Source: Rhabdochlamydiaceae bacterium
GTDB lineage: Bacteria; Chlamydiota; Chlamydiia; Chlamydiales; Rhabdochlamydiaceae
Direction of reading: 5' to 3'
DNA: 64,000 bases
NCBI GenBank assembly: GCA_019752555.1
Contig: JAIELY010000010.1
Coordinates: 162,322 to 226,321, forward strand
This document shows, one piece after another, positions 16,334-24,902 of the stretch. The position numbers and the translations under genes are program-made. Under the pieces are notes generated by a model. It was given only the letters and a program-made list of their open reading frames with translations. It made no database searches and had not been told where the DNA came from. The first letter of the stretch is position 1. Every line of letters starts with the position of its first letter.

Positions 16334-16633
16334 AACCTTACTCTCTTATTTTGAAATAGAAAGATAATTCTTTCTAAGTTTAACAGTCTGATTCTTATTT
16401 GCAACAGATTATAGCGGTTTTAGCAATATGTTTCAATGTTATACGTTCTTTTATTTTGCATTTATCTTTACTATTTTATATGTAAATTTAATTTATGTAT
16501 TTCGAATTTATTTCACTTAAAATAAGATATAAAATAAAAATTTACTCCTCTTTTGAGGCGGAAAGTAGGTTGTTCTTTTTTCAAAATAAGCTGTAGGGTA
16601 CACTCTGTTCCAAAAAAATTAAGAATTTATTTT
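16334..16633. other. AT-rich divergent intergenic region
   Basis: About 300 bp between the divergent 15062-16333 gene and the heptosyltransferase gene. It is strikingly AT-rich around 16440-16545 and must hold the promoters of both. Several TATA-like hexamers exist, but none has a convincing -35 partner. No RNA gene or small ORF is supported. Confidence 0.5.
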
Positions 16634-17710
16634 ATGCAGTCCATTTTACTTGTTCGCACCTCTGCCATCGGCGATGTGATCCAGACCTTGCCTGTGTTAG
16701 AGTACTTAAGCCATCAGTTCCCGACTGCTCAGATCGATTGGGTTGTGGAAAAGGGGATTGCTCCCTTACTTGAGCAAATAGAGCCTTGCCGCCCCAGACG
16801 GGTTCTTGCTATTGATACGAAAAAGTGGATCAAATTTCCGCTCGCGCTAGCATCGCTTAGAGAAATCAAACATTTTTATCACTCCCTAAGAGAAGTTCAC
16901 TATGATCTTTTGTTCGATTTGCAAGGAAATTCAAAGTCAGCCCTTGTGACAATGGCGGCTCGCGCGAAGGAAAAAGTGGGGTTTGGAGCTAAATGTGTTC
17001 GAGAAAAGACCAATTTACTTGCCACCACAACCCGTTACGATTTGCCTTTAGAGCTCAACATTCGGCTTAAATACCTTGGGCTTTTGCAGCGGCATTTTAA
17101 AGATGATTCTGAGTATGCGTTTTCCGGGGTGCGTTTTCAGTTGCCTCCTCAGGATCAAGAGCGTTTGAGCATGATTTGCAGCAGTCCATTTTTGAATAGG
17201 CCTCTTACCTTGATGGTAGCAGTGGGCTCTAAATGGGCAAATAAGCGTCTAAATCAAGAGACTCTGCACGCATTTTTGGCAAAAGTGGCAGATAGATTCG
17301 ATGCTGCTTTTGTCTTTATTTACGGCAGCGATGAAGAGCGATTTAATGCAGAGAAGATGCAGCGTGCCTTTGCCAACTGTTCCATAAGTGTTGGGCAGTT
17401 GTCTTTGCCCCTCTGGCAGGCTCTGATGTGGAAGGTCGATGGGGTGATTGCAGTCGATTCTGCAGCGTTGCATCTGGCAGGGACCACAAAGACACCCACG
17501 TTTAGTGTTTTTGGTCCGACCTCTGCTGAGCTGTTTAAGCCTATGGAGTCTTGGCATCATGCGTTTCAAGGTGATTGTCCTTATGGAAAGTCTTTTGTGA
17601 AGCAATGTGCGCTGTTGCGTTCCTGTGCGACAGGGGCTTGCATCAAAGAGATCTCTCCAGAAGCGCTGTTTCGTTCTTTTGAAAAATGGCATAATGAATG
17701 CTTGCTCTAA
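16634..17710 (+). CDS. Lipopolysaccharide heptosyltransferase (GT9 family)
   Basis: The ATG at 16634 gives about 358 residues and begins directly with the family pattern MQSILLVRTSAIGDVIQTLPVLEYL. An in-frame TTG 81 bp upstream adds an unlike extension and is rejected. The N-terminal Rossmann half contains LLFDLQGNSKSALV. The C-terminal half has VDGVIAVDSAALHLAG and KTPTFSVFGPTSAELF, the ADP-sugar-binding region of GT9 enzymes. It most likely adds heptose (or a related sugar) to the Kdo-lipid A core on the cytoplasmic face of the inner membrane. WaaC- and WaaF-type members cannot be separated by eye. Confidence 0.85.
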   Translation: MQSILLVRTSAIGDVIQTLPVLEYLSHQFPTAQIDWVVEKGIAPLLEQIEPCRPRRVLAIDTKKWIKFPLALASLREIKHFYHSLREVHYDLLFDLQGNSKSALVTMAARAKEKVGFGAKCVREKTNLLATTTRYDLPLELNIRLKYLGLLQRHFKDDSEYAFSGVRFQLPPQDQERLSMICSSPFLNRPLTLMVAVGSKWANKRLNQETLHAFLAKVADRFDAAFVFIYGSDEERFNAEKMQRAFANCSISVGQLSLPLWQALMWKVDGVIAVDSAALHLAGTTKTPTFSVFGPTSAELFKPMESWHHAFQGDCPYGKSFVKQCALLRSCATGACIKEISPEALFRSFEKWHNECLL

Positions 17711-17757
17711 TTTTTTAATTTAGACATAATTTCCACGTTAAATCTTTTGGGGGAGTT

Positions 17758-18579
17758 ATGTTGATCGCTCAAATTACAGATGCACATATCGTCGAAAAAG
17801 ACCGCCATTACATGGGCGATCCGGCAACAAAAATTCATGAACGCCTTTTTCGTGTGATCTCCTATCTTAACAATCTGGACCCTCAACCCGATTTTATTCT
17901 TTTCACAGGAGATGTGGTTGATAAGGGGGAAAAGGAGTGTTATGTTCAACTAAGAGAGCTTTTAGAGCCATTGAAAGCCCCCTTTTATGTGATCCCCGGC
18001 AACCACGATGTCCGAGAAGAGATGCGCTCTGCCTTTTATGATCAGCCTTATATGCCGCTTTCGGGATTTATTCAGTATGCGATAGAAGAGCAGCCTTTGC
18101 GTTTGATTGCAATCGACACATTAGAACAAGGCTCTGCGTATGGGATGATTTGTGATGAGAGACTGGGGTGGATTGAAAAAACGTTGGAGCAAGAACCTGC
18201 TAAACCGACTCTTCTTTTCATGCATCATCCTCCTGTTAAAATTGGGGTCAACCTCTTTGATGCGATTAATTGTAGAGCGCCTCTTCAATTTGAAATCCTT
18301 GTCCGCAATTATAAGAATATCGTGGGGATTTTAGCTGGTCACACGCATCAGGGATATGTCACCTCTTTTGCAGGCAAGCCCTGCTTCATCGCTCCTAGCA
18401 TTGCCCCTTCCCATTACATCACTCCTGCTTCAGCTGAGCGGGTTTCCGCTTTAGAGCTGGATGATCCTGCTGTGAGTTTATATGAGTGGCATGAGGGAAC
18501 TGTGATCATCAGCCAGGTGCGCCGGGTTAAAGAGGATTATAGGAGAATCGACTGGACTGAGCTTGCACATGTGAGATAA
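17758..18579 (+). CDS. CpdA-like calcineurin-type phosphodiesterase
   Basis: 273 residues with the full metallophosphoesterase set: DAH (8-10), FTGDVVDKGE (GD near 60), PGNHDV, MHHPP and AGHTHQG, which together bind two metal ions. The spacing matches class III cyclic-nucleotide phosphodiesterases such as CpdA, which hydrolyse 3',5'-cAMP. The substrate in this organism is unproven; similar proteins act on other phosphodiesters. GGGGGAG is an excellent ribosome binding site 2-3 bases before the ATG. It lies 47 bp after the heptosyltransferase gene and 5 bp before the frameshifted gene, in one apparent plus-strand unit. Confidence 0.85.
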   Translation: MLIAQITDAHIVEKDRHYMGDPATKIHERLFRVISYLNNLDPQPDFILFTGDVVDKGEKECYVQLRELLEPLKAPFYVIPGNHDVREEMRSAFYDQPYMPLSGFIQYAIEEQPLRLIAIDTLEQGSAYGMICDERLGWIEKTLEQEPAKPTLLFMHHPPVKIGVNLFDAINCRAPLQFEILVRNYKNIVGILAGHTHQGYVTSFAGKPCFIAPSIAPSHYITPASAERVSALELDDPAVSLYEWHEGTVIISQVRRVKEDYRRIDWTELAHVR

Positions 18580-18584
18580 AGATT

Positions 18585-19075
18585 ATGGCATCAACATCCA
18601 CTTCCTTGGAAATAGCTCGCTTCAGTTCAGAACAACGGCGCGGCGTGCCTTCTTCTTGTTTAGATGTGCAGGATCTTTTTGTAACCCGATTTACACAAAT
18701 TGTCCGCTCCTATGAGGACAAAAAGCATTTGAGCTCTTTAGAATCTCTTGAAAGAGGACCTTGGTATGCCAATGATTATGCTTTAGCGCTTCATTTGGCG
18801 AAAAAGCGGAAGGATTTACTCAAGCTGAAATGGTCGAACGTCTCATTATGGAGTATAATCAAGCGCCGATTACTCCTTCTGCGATTTTATCCCCTTCTCT
18901 ATTAGTTGATTTTGAGAGACGTGTTGAAATGGCTAGAAGAGTGAACCCTGATTTTGATCCGTCAAGACAGTTAACGGATGATATTTTTCATTCTCTTATG
19001 AGAGATTACGCTCCGAAACCACAATGCCGCTTAAATTTTGAGACCATTTTTCGATATAAAACACATTTAAGTTAG
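18585..19075 (+). pseudogene. Small unknown gene split by a -1 frame change
   Basis: Two plus-strand frames overlap: 18585-18905 (106 residues, MASTSTSLEIARFSSEQRRG...) and a second ending at 19075 (…EMVERLIMEYNQAPITP...). The first stays protein-like up to YALALHLAKKRKD and then turns unlike (SIIKRRLLLLRFYPLLY). The second frame is protein-like from AEGFTQAEMVERL. Adding one A to the run GCGAAAAAGCGG (18799-18810) would join them as HLAKKAEGFTQAEM, giving about 163 residues. So the gene is frameshifted in the genome, carries a sequence error, or uses programmed -1 slippage on AAAAAG. Function is unknown; Ser/Thr-rich start, no signal peptide. Its end overlaps the convergent gene by 9 bp. Confidence 0.65.
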
Positions 19076-20203
19076 AAGTGTAGTAATTTGATCGAAATCG
19101 AGGTGCTTTTCAACGACCTCGATGGCTTCTTTAATTTTTTCTAAATCTTCTGTTTGGATTTTCGCGGTAAATGAAGTGATCATTTTCATTGCTGTATGGC
19201 TATGAAAAGGGGTATAGATCATCGGAATATTCGCTTTTTTCAACTCTTCGATGATGTAATGCCGAGGAGGGTAGTCCCCTGTTAAAATCATGCCAGCTTT
19301 TAAGTCTTGGGTTGGATCTGCAATTTTCATATCCCAGTGTTTTGCAAGTGTGGCTAAAATGATCTCTTCGCGATTAGCGGGGGTGATGATGAGTTGGTTG
19401 GGAAGAATTAGCTCTCGGTAGGTGTCAACGGAGGTTGCGACGAGGCGGATTTGTTTAAAATGGCGTAACCGATGGGATTCTCCTGTTTTTAATCGGGTTT
19501 CGAATAGAGCTTCGAAGTCTCGCATGGTGGGGTTGCTTAAAAAAGGATCAAAAGGGATGGACCCTAAGATCGGAAGGTTCCAACGGGAAAGGGCCTTTTG
19601 CATGTAATGATCGATCATGCTTTTTTTTTCTGGCAGGACGCGATTGAGGATGACGCCTAAAATGCGTACCCCATGGGTATCGCAGAGGGCTTTGTTGAGC
19701 ATTAATTCATCAAATGAAGATCCTAATCCTCCTGGAACAATGAGGATTAGGGGGATGTGAAGAAGAGCTGCTACCTGCGCGTTATTGAGATTAAGAATGG
19801 AGCCAACGCCGCAATGTCCGGTGCCTTCAAAAAGAACACATTGGTTTTGTTCAAAGAGGGCTCTTGCGGAGTGGACAATCTTGTTGCGTAATGAGTGTTC
19901 TGTGATTTTTGCATCGAGAAAATCTCGTGTAAACCCAGGCGGAATGAGAACAGGGCTCATCTCTTCATATCCCGATTTTAGATGAAAGTGATCCTTGAAA
20001 ATAAGAACATCTTTATCGATGTGCACATCTTTTTTGATCTGGACATGTTCTTGTCCTACTGGTTTCATGTAGCCCACTGTTTGAAACCGCTTTTTTAAAC
20101 CGGAAAATAGGCCGAGCGTCGTTGTTGTTTTACCGACATGCTGGCCTGTAGAGGCGATATAGAGTCCTTGTTTATTGATCTTATCGATAATGTGTCCATC
20201 CAT
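19067..20203 (-). CDS. BioD-like P-loop protein with DRTGG-type domain (phosphotransacetylase N-terminal-like)
   Basis: 378 residues. A P-loop NTPase domain of the BioD/CobQ type covers about 13-215, with GQHVGKTTTT (20-29), VLFEGTGHCGVGS and LILIVPGGLGSS. A second domain (about 240-355) resembles the DRTGG domain (AGMILTGDYPPRHYIIEELKKANIPMIYT). This is the layout of the regulatory N-terminal half of long phosphotransacetylases, but the catalytic acetyltransferase domain is absent. It may regulate another protein or bind a nucleotide. It ends next to the frameshifted gene and begins 24 bp after the giant 20228-24163 gene, with which it may be co-transcribed. Confidence 0.75.
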   Translation of the reverse strand: MDGHIIDKINKQGLYIASTGQHVGKTTTTLGLFSGLKKRFQTVGYMKPVGQEHVQIKKDVHIDKDVLIFKDHFHLKSGYEEMSPVLIPPGFTRDFLDAKITEHSLRNKIVHSARALFEQNQCVLFEGTGHCGVGSILNLNNAQVAALLHIPLILIVPGGLGSSFDELMLNKALCDTHGVRILGVILNRVLPEKKSMIDHYMQKALSRWNLPILGSIPFDPFLSNPTMRDFEALFETRLKTGESHRLRHFKQIRLVATSVDTYRELILPNQLIITPANREEIILATLAKHWDMKIADPTQDLKAGMILTGDYPPRHYIIEELKKANIPMIYTPFHSHTAMKMITSFTAKIQTEDLEKIKEAIEVVEKHLDFDQITTLLT

Positions 20204-20227
20204 GGAAAGAGGTCAATGCGAAACGGC

Positions 20228-23200
20228 TCATTTTTTGTCTTTGAGGTAATGTTTGGCATATTTATTCAAGAAGGGGAAAATAATCAACTGGTTTAGGGCG
20301 CTTGTGTAGTTATGCTTTTGAGAAAGCGCTGAGCGCAGTTCTAGGATTTTGCTATTGGCAAGGTCAAATGCGATCTGTTTGGACATGTCAGCGATCCATT
20401 CCATATCAAAGGGAAGAAAGCTCAAAATGGGCATTTCATGGAGTTCATCGCCCCAATCTTCTAAACGATTGAGATGGGCGTTGATCTTTGTTGCTGTTTG
20501 ATCGATTTTGACTTCGTACGTTTGAATTTTGATATGCGCTTCTTTTTTCTCTATACGGGCTTGCTTTTGAAGCTTTTTCACAGTCTCTTGCATTTCCGAG
20601 TGATCCCAATTCAGAGCGTTTTGCTTTTCTTTGATAATCTTATCCATGATTTTTTTGTGGTTTTTAAAAGCTCTACTTAATTCAAATTGGGTTGATGATT
20701 TTTCTAATAGTTTAATGCAAGGAAGGATTTTATGTTGAACAGTTCGATCAGAGAGTTTTGCGATGAGATTGAGTGTGTCTTCTTTTTCTTTTCCCTTTTT
20801 CGTGCCATTTGTTGAAAGGCTGTTCTGGAGGGATGTTTTAAAAATGGCGAACTGATGAGAGATCGAGTGGATGATTTCGAGTTCTGTGTGTTTGGTTTTT
20901 ATTGCTACATATTGATTTTCGAGCTCTTTTTGGAATGCTCTGAGTTTTTTTAAAATGGAAGGGGAATAGGAGCATTCTGAATACTTTTGGATGGCTTTTG
21001 AAAAGTTTTGCAAGGCGATCGTTGCAATGGGTAGCGTATTTTCCTTAAAGGTGTGTCTTGAAAGAGATTGTATAAAGTGTTTTGAATGATCGACACATTC
21101 TTGAAGCCATTTTTGCCCTTTTTTCCATTGTGAGTTTTTATGTTGGAGGAGCGTTGCTCTATCCAAATGCCTGCCTAAGTTTTTGCATTTCCGGGCGAGT
21201 CTGGCTGAAACCGAATTGAGCTTTTGTTTTGTTTCCGAATGAAAGTCAGGGTTGCCATCGGCTCTAGAGAGGCGATTTAATTGTTTTTTTTGAAGCTTAA
21301 TGTTGTGTTCTATGGCTTTTTTTCCGAACTTATAGGGTTCTTCTTTCAACGTCCCTTTAATCTCTTCAACGCAATGGGAGATGTCTCTTTTTAGATCTTT
21401 AAAGAAATGATGAATGTGCTTTTTCTGTTTTTCACCTTTAAAATCAAAAGCATCATTGAGCGCGTAAAAGATCGAGGATTCGAGAATTTGACCAATGAGT
21501 TCAGAAATTCCACTTTCTAAGACACTAAATTCTTTTTGAGTTACAGGGACAGTGGGCTCAAAGGTTTTATTGGCAATCATTAGTCCGTGATACATTAATT
21601 CGTCAAATGAGAGAGTTTCCACTGCGGTTAAGATGGTTTTGACACCCGTCTCCAATGCTTTAGGAAGAAATAGGGATTCGATCTCTTTTTCGGCGCTCTC
21701 TTTTAAGGTGAGATTTCCATTGAGATATTTTTTCAATTTATCAGAGGTGTTGTAACGGCTCTTATTGAGTACTTCAAAGAGGTATTCGATGAGATCCGAG
21801 ACTGCGCGTTTTTTCACTTCGGAATGCACGATCTCTTTTTTATTTTTTTGAGGGGCGTCTGTAGAAAAATGGATTCGGATGACATCGCGTACTTTTTGTA
21901 ATTCTTTGAATATGACCTGGTTGAGCGAGTGCGCTAGGGGTGTATGAAGAGACAAAGATTGAACAGCAGTTTCTACTTTGTTTTGCAACAGTGTGTTGTA
22001 GCGCAAAAAAAGCTTGGTCGATCCGTGCAAACACTGGTTACACGTCCATTCCGGAAACCAAAGCAGTGTGTTGATCAGGTAGCGGGTTGTCGTTTGCAAT
22101 CCCTGGTATAGAGGGTCAAAGAGGGGACTAGAGAATTGAGAAGGGGGAGGTTGTGTCAAATAACGATCGATGCGAGAGCGCCAGTTAAATCGGGGGCCAA
22201 ACACTTCCATACTGGCTTGAGCAAAAGCTGCATAGACCTCATGGGGTTTAAGGCCGTGATTGTGCGAGGGGCTATGAAGAGCTTCAAAGAGCATTTCCTT
22301 AAAATCTTTCGATTTTTTCGGAGGTGCTAGCGCAGCTTGCGTGTAGCAATTGCTCAAGATCGCAAGCCAGTTTCTCAGTAGTGTGATGATTTCAATGTCG
22401 CGTGGATTTGCAGGATCGTCCTTGGTTTTCCAGGAGTTAAATGCTTCCATGATTTGATCGAAATAGCTGTGTGTAAAAAATGACGCGATTGGGGATATGG
22501 TATAAAAGAGCCCTTTTGCAACCCATTTACGTAGAATAAAAAGATCTGTCTGATCGATTTTTTGAAAAAAATGCTCGCGAAAGCTCTCTTCCCACTGTTC
22601 ATGGGGAGCGGACGGATTAATCGTAAGTACATCTGCAAAAAATTGGTCCGATGTTTCAAAATTGCAGATCCATTCTGAAACGAGTTTGATGGGAAGAAAT
22701 GAGGTGGCCCGGGATTTAAATTTAAGCGATTCTTGCGCGATCATAGCGGGTGTGATTTGCGTGGGCTCCTCATCGGGCTCTTGTTTAAGTGTTCTTCGAT
22801 GTTTTGAGATGTTGTTTAACAAGTCGGGAATTGCAGAAGTGCGCTTTTTTTGCTTTCCATTGATTGGAAGACGGATCCCTTGAAATAAGTTGAGTTGTTT
22901 TTCCATGACTTTCTTGCAGGAGACAAGAGTTTTATACAATTTTTTCCAAGATCCCTGTTTGCGGGCAGTTTTAATTTTATTTAGAAGTGGGACAATTGTT
23001 TTCTCGATGTATTGCTGGTCTTTGTCTTTGTCTAAATTTGTTTTTACTTTGTTGAAGGCGTATTGCATTAAGGTTGCAAGACCTGAAATTGCTTTTTTTG
23101 AAATATGATCTTTGCAACTGTTTAAAACGGACCCTGCTTGCTCCAGGAGCTTTTCCGCGAATGTTTGCTTCTTGGAGGCTTCTGGAGTTGTTTGTGGTAA

Positions 23201-24163
23201 AGCAGCTGACGCAGTCTCTGTTTCTTCTTTAGATTCGGATCCCAAAACATCCGCGATCATTTGACCGGGGAGTTTGACAAGGGACGGGAGGACTGACTGT
23301 ATTTTGGAAACTAAGACATCTCCCATTTTATCTGCGATCCCTTGTTGGCTTTTGTAAGCCTTTTCGATCATTGCCCAAATTTGGATCGGCTCAGGACGGT
23401 AGGCGGGTTTTTTAGACTGAATCCATTGATTTACAGCATACATATCTTTTGCGATGATTTTCCATTCCTCGCGACTTAACGGTGTGGATTCTTTATTTTG
23501 CTCAAGCAGTCTTAAAGAGTTCCTGCATTTTGCCCATAAAGGGCGTAATTGTTCCTTGGGGGTGGTTGCATAGAGTTGCCCAAAGGGTTGAATGAGTTCC
23601 CGGCATTGCTTTAATAATGGATGGGGCTGAGCACAGAGTGTAGGCTCAAGAGTGTCTGTAACGTAGTTGCTAAGCTTTCGGATGGCTCCTTCTTTGTCTT
23701 TAATGAGTTTTGTAAGAGCCTCATCTACAGTTGTAAACCAAAGGGAAAATTTCTTTGGAATCTTGTGTATGGGCTGGGAGGGATCCAATGTGTTGCGCAA
23801 ATGGATCAAGTGTTTTTGTTCCTTATCCGAAAACTTGGTTTTAATGAGATCGGAATGTTGTGTATTAAACGTGGTAAGTGCTGTGAAAAGCTGACTTGCT
23901 TTGTGATTATCGGGGGCTTTTTCAAAGTCTTTCATCCTTTGAGAAAGTTCATAAAGCTCTTGAGGGGCGGGATCGAGCAGTGCTTTGGAAAGGATCTGAT
24001 TGACAGAGCCTGCAAGCTTGTCTTCATTGGCAAGGGCGTATGCATGGGAGCCTTGCAGAGCGCCGTGTGTTGCTTTAGAACTGCCCACCTGCAGGGGATG
24101 CATGAGGCCATCGAGGAGCCACGCTCCCCACGATTTTTGTTCTCTAGGTACAGGAGTTGCCAT
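20228..24163 (-). CDS. Giant helical protein, paralogue 1
   Basis: 1,311 residues starting MATPVPREQKSWGAWLLDG, with no signal peptide and no clear transmembrane helix. It is almost wholly helical and rich in Lys, Glu, Gln and Leu, with coiled-coil-like stretches near the C-terminus (about 1080-1250). I recognise no domain. It is homologous along its length to the 26078 protein: SWGAWLL against GWGSWMV at the start, a shared HLIHLRNTLDPSQP/DIHNLRDSSAPQ region near 125-190, a TSDKLKKYLNGN/THTELRTLLNGD region in the middle, and similar ends (LIIFPFLNKYAKHYL against HQLLLPYLRA). A structural or secreted host-interaction role is possible. The BioD-like gene lies 24 bp downstream; mazG is divergent. 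Confidence 0.7.
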   Translation of the reverse strand: MATPVPREQKSWGAWLLDGLMHPLQVGSSKATHGALQGSHAYALANEDKLAGSVNQILSKALLDPAPQELYELSQRMKDFEKAPDNHKASQLFTALTTFNTQHSDLIKTKFSDKEQKHLIHLRNTLDPSQPIHKIPKKFSLWFTTVDEALTKLIKDKEGAIRKLSNYVTDTLEPTLCAQPHPLLKQCRELIQPFGQLYATTPKEQLRPLWAKCRNSLRLLEQNKESTPLSREEWKIIAKDMYAVNQWIQSKKPAYRPEPIQIWAMIEKAYKSQQGIADKMGDVLVSKIQSVLPSLVKLPGQMIADVLGSESKEETETASAALPQTTPEASKKQTFAEKLLEQAGSVLNSCKDHISKKAISGLATLMQYAFNKVKTNLDKDKDQQYIEKTIVPLLNKIKTARKQGSWKKLYKTLVSCKKVMEKQLNLFQGIRLPINGKQKKRTSAIPDLLNNISKHRRTLKQEPDEEPTQITPAMIAQESLKFKSRATSFLPIKLVSEWICNFETSDQFFADVLTINPSAPHEQWEESFREHFFQKIDQTDLFILRKWVAKGLFYTISPIASFFTHSYFDQIMEAFNSWKTKDDPANPRDIEIITLLRNWLAILSNCYTQAALAPPKKSKDFKEMLFEALHSPSHNHGLKPHEVYAAFAQASMEVFGPRFNWRSRIDRYLTQPPPSQFSSPLFDPLYQGLQTTTRYLINTLLWFPEWTCNQCLHGSTKLFLRYNTLLQNKVETAVQSLSLHTPLAHSLNQVIFKELQKVRDVIRIHFSTDAPQKNKKEIVHSEVKKRAVSDLIEYLFEVLNKSRYNTSDKLKKYLNGNLTLKESAEKEIESLFLPKALETGVKTILTAVETLSFDELMYHGLMIANKTFEPTVPVTQKEFSVLESGISELIGQILESSIFYALNDAFDFKGEKQKKHIHHFFKDLKRDISHCVEEIKGTLKEEPYKFGKKAIEHNIKLQKKQLNRLSRADGNPDFHSETKQKLNSVSARLARKCKNLGRHLDRATLLQHKNSQWKKGQKWLQECVDHSKHFIQSLSRHTFKENTLPIATIALQNFSKAIQKYSECSYSPSILKKLRAFQKELENQYVAIKTKHTELEIIHSISHQFAIFKTSLQNSLSTNGTKKGKEKEDTLNLIAKLSDRTVQHKILPCIKLLEKSSTQFELSRAFKNHKKIMDKIIKEKQNALNWDHSEMQETVKKLQKQARIEKKEAHIKIQTYEVKIDQTATKINAHLNRLEDWGDELHEMPILSFLPFDMEWIADMSKQIAFDLANSKILELRSALSQKHNYTSALNQLIIFPFLNKYAKHYLKDKK

Positions 24164-24266
24164 ATGTTGCCAAAGTTAAATTTTGGCGAAGGTTGTAACG
24201 TTGTTTTTCATTTCCGTCAAATGCAATCCACGTTAACATATGGGCGAATGTTAGCTTGGAGTGGCT

Positions 24267-24902
24267 ATGAAGGAATTTGATGCATTGCTCGAGGTCGCTC
24301 AAAAGTTGATCGGTCCAGGAGGGTGCCCTTGGGATCAGGAGCAGACATTTTCTAGTCTGCAGCCCTTTGTGCTTGAAGAATGCCATGAAGTGATCGAAGC
24401 TGTGGACCACAACGAAGATCACAAAATTGTTGAAGAGCTAGGCGATCTTCTTTACACGATCGTTTTTTATGGGAAATTGGGAGAAAAACAGGGGCGTTTT
24501 TCGATGGAGGAGATTGTCAAATCCATTCGGGAAAAACTCATTCGGCGCCACCCCCATGTCTTTAGTGATCTCAAAATTAATGGCGTGGAAGATGTCCTGG
24601 ACAATTGGGAAAAAATTAAAAAGCAAGAGAAGCCTCACGAAAAGCGAGAGAGTGCTTTAGACGGGATTCCCCCTACATTGCCCACGCTTATTAAAGCTCA
24701 AAAGGTTGTGAAGAAATTGGTGCGCGCTGAGTTTCCGGAGCTTGCTAAGCAAGAGAGAGAGACTTTAAATGAAGCTCAGGCAGCAGAGATGTTAATGTCC
24801 TTGATTCTTCAGAGCGAAGCTTCTGGTATTGATTTGGAAAGCGCTTTACGTAGAGTGTTACAAGGCTACGAAAAGCGCTTTCGAGAATGGGAATCTCAGT
24901 AG
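24267..24902 (+). CDS. mazG: Nucleoside triphosphate pyrophosphohydrolase
   Basis: MazG hydrolyses (d)NTPs to monophosphates and pyrophosphate, cleaning damaged nucleotides or tuning ppGpp levels. ATG 24267 is chosen over GTG 24261 because GGAG sits 5 bases before it. The protein has 211 residues. It shows CPWDQEQT (20-27), EECHE (37-41) and EELGDLLYTIVFY (56-68), whose Glu and Asp residues bind Mg. The second half (RRHPHVFSD, DNWEKIKKQEK) continues the MazG fold. It is divergent from giant gene 1 and converges on the Stealth gene with a 7 bp overlap. Confidence 0.92.
   Translation: MKEFDALLEVAQKLIGPGGCPWDQEQTFSSLQPFVLEECHEVIEAVDHNEDHKIVEELGDLLYTIVFYGKLGEKQGRFSMEEIVKSIREKLIRRHPHVFSDLKINGVEDVLDNWEKIKKQEKPHEKRESALDGIPPTLPTLIKAQKVVKKLVRAEFPELAKQERETLNEAQAAEMLMSLILQSEASGIDLESALRRVLQGYEKRFREWESQ

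Noticed and set aside
16553..16633. N-terminal extension of the heptosyltransferase from an upstream TTG
   Set aside because: The 27 extra residues (MRRKVGCSFFKISCR...) do not resemble the family, whose conserved start begins exactly at the ATG at 16634.
23621..24280. Long plus-strand frame of 219 codons opposite the start of giant gene 1
   Set aside because: It is antisense to a clearly protein-like gene, has odd Cys/Phe-rich composition and no ribosome binding site, and continues into the mazG promoter region.
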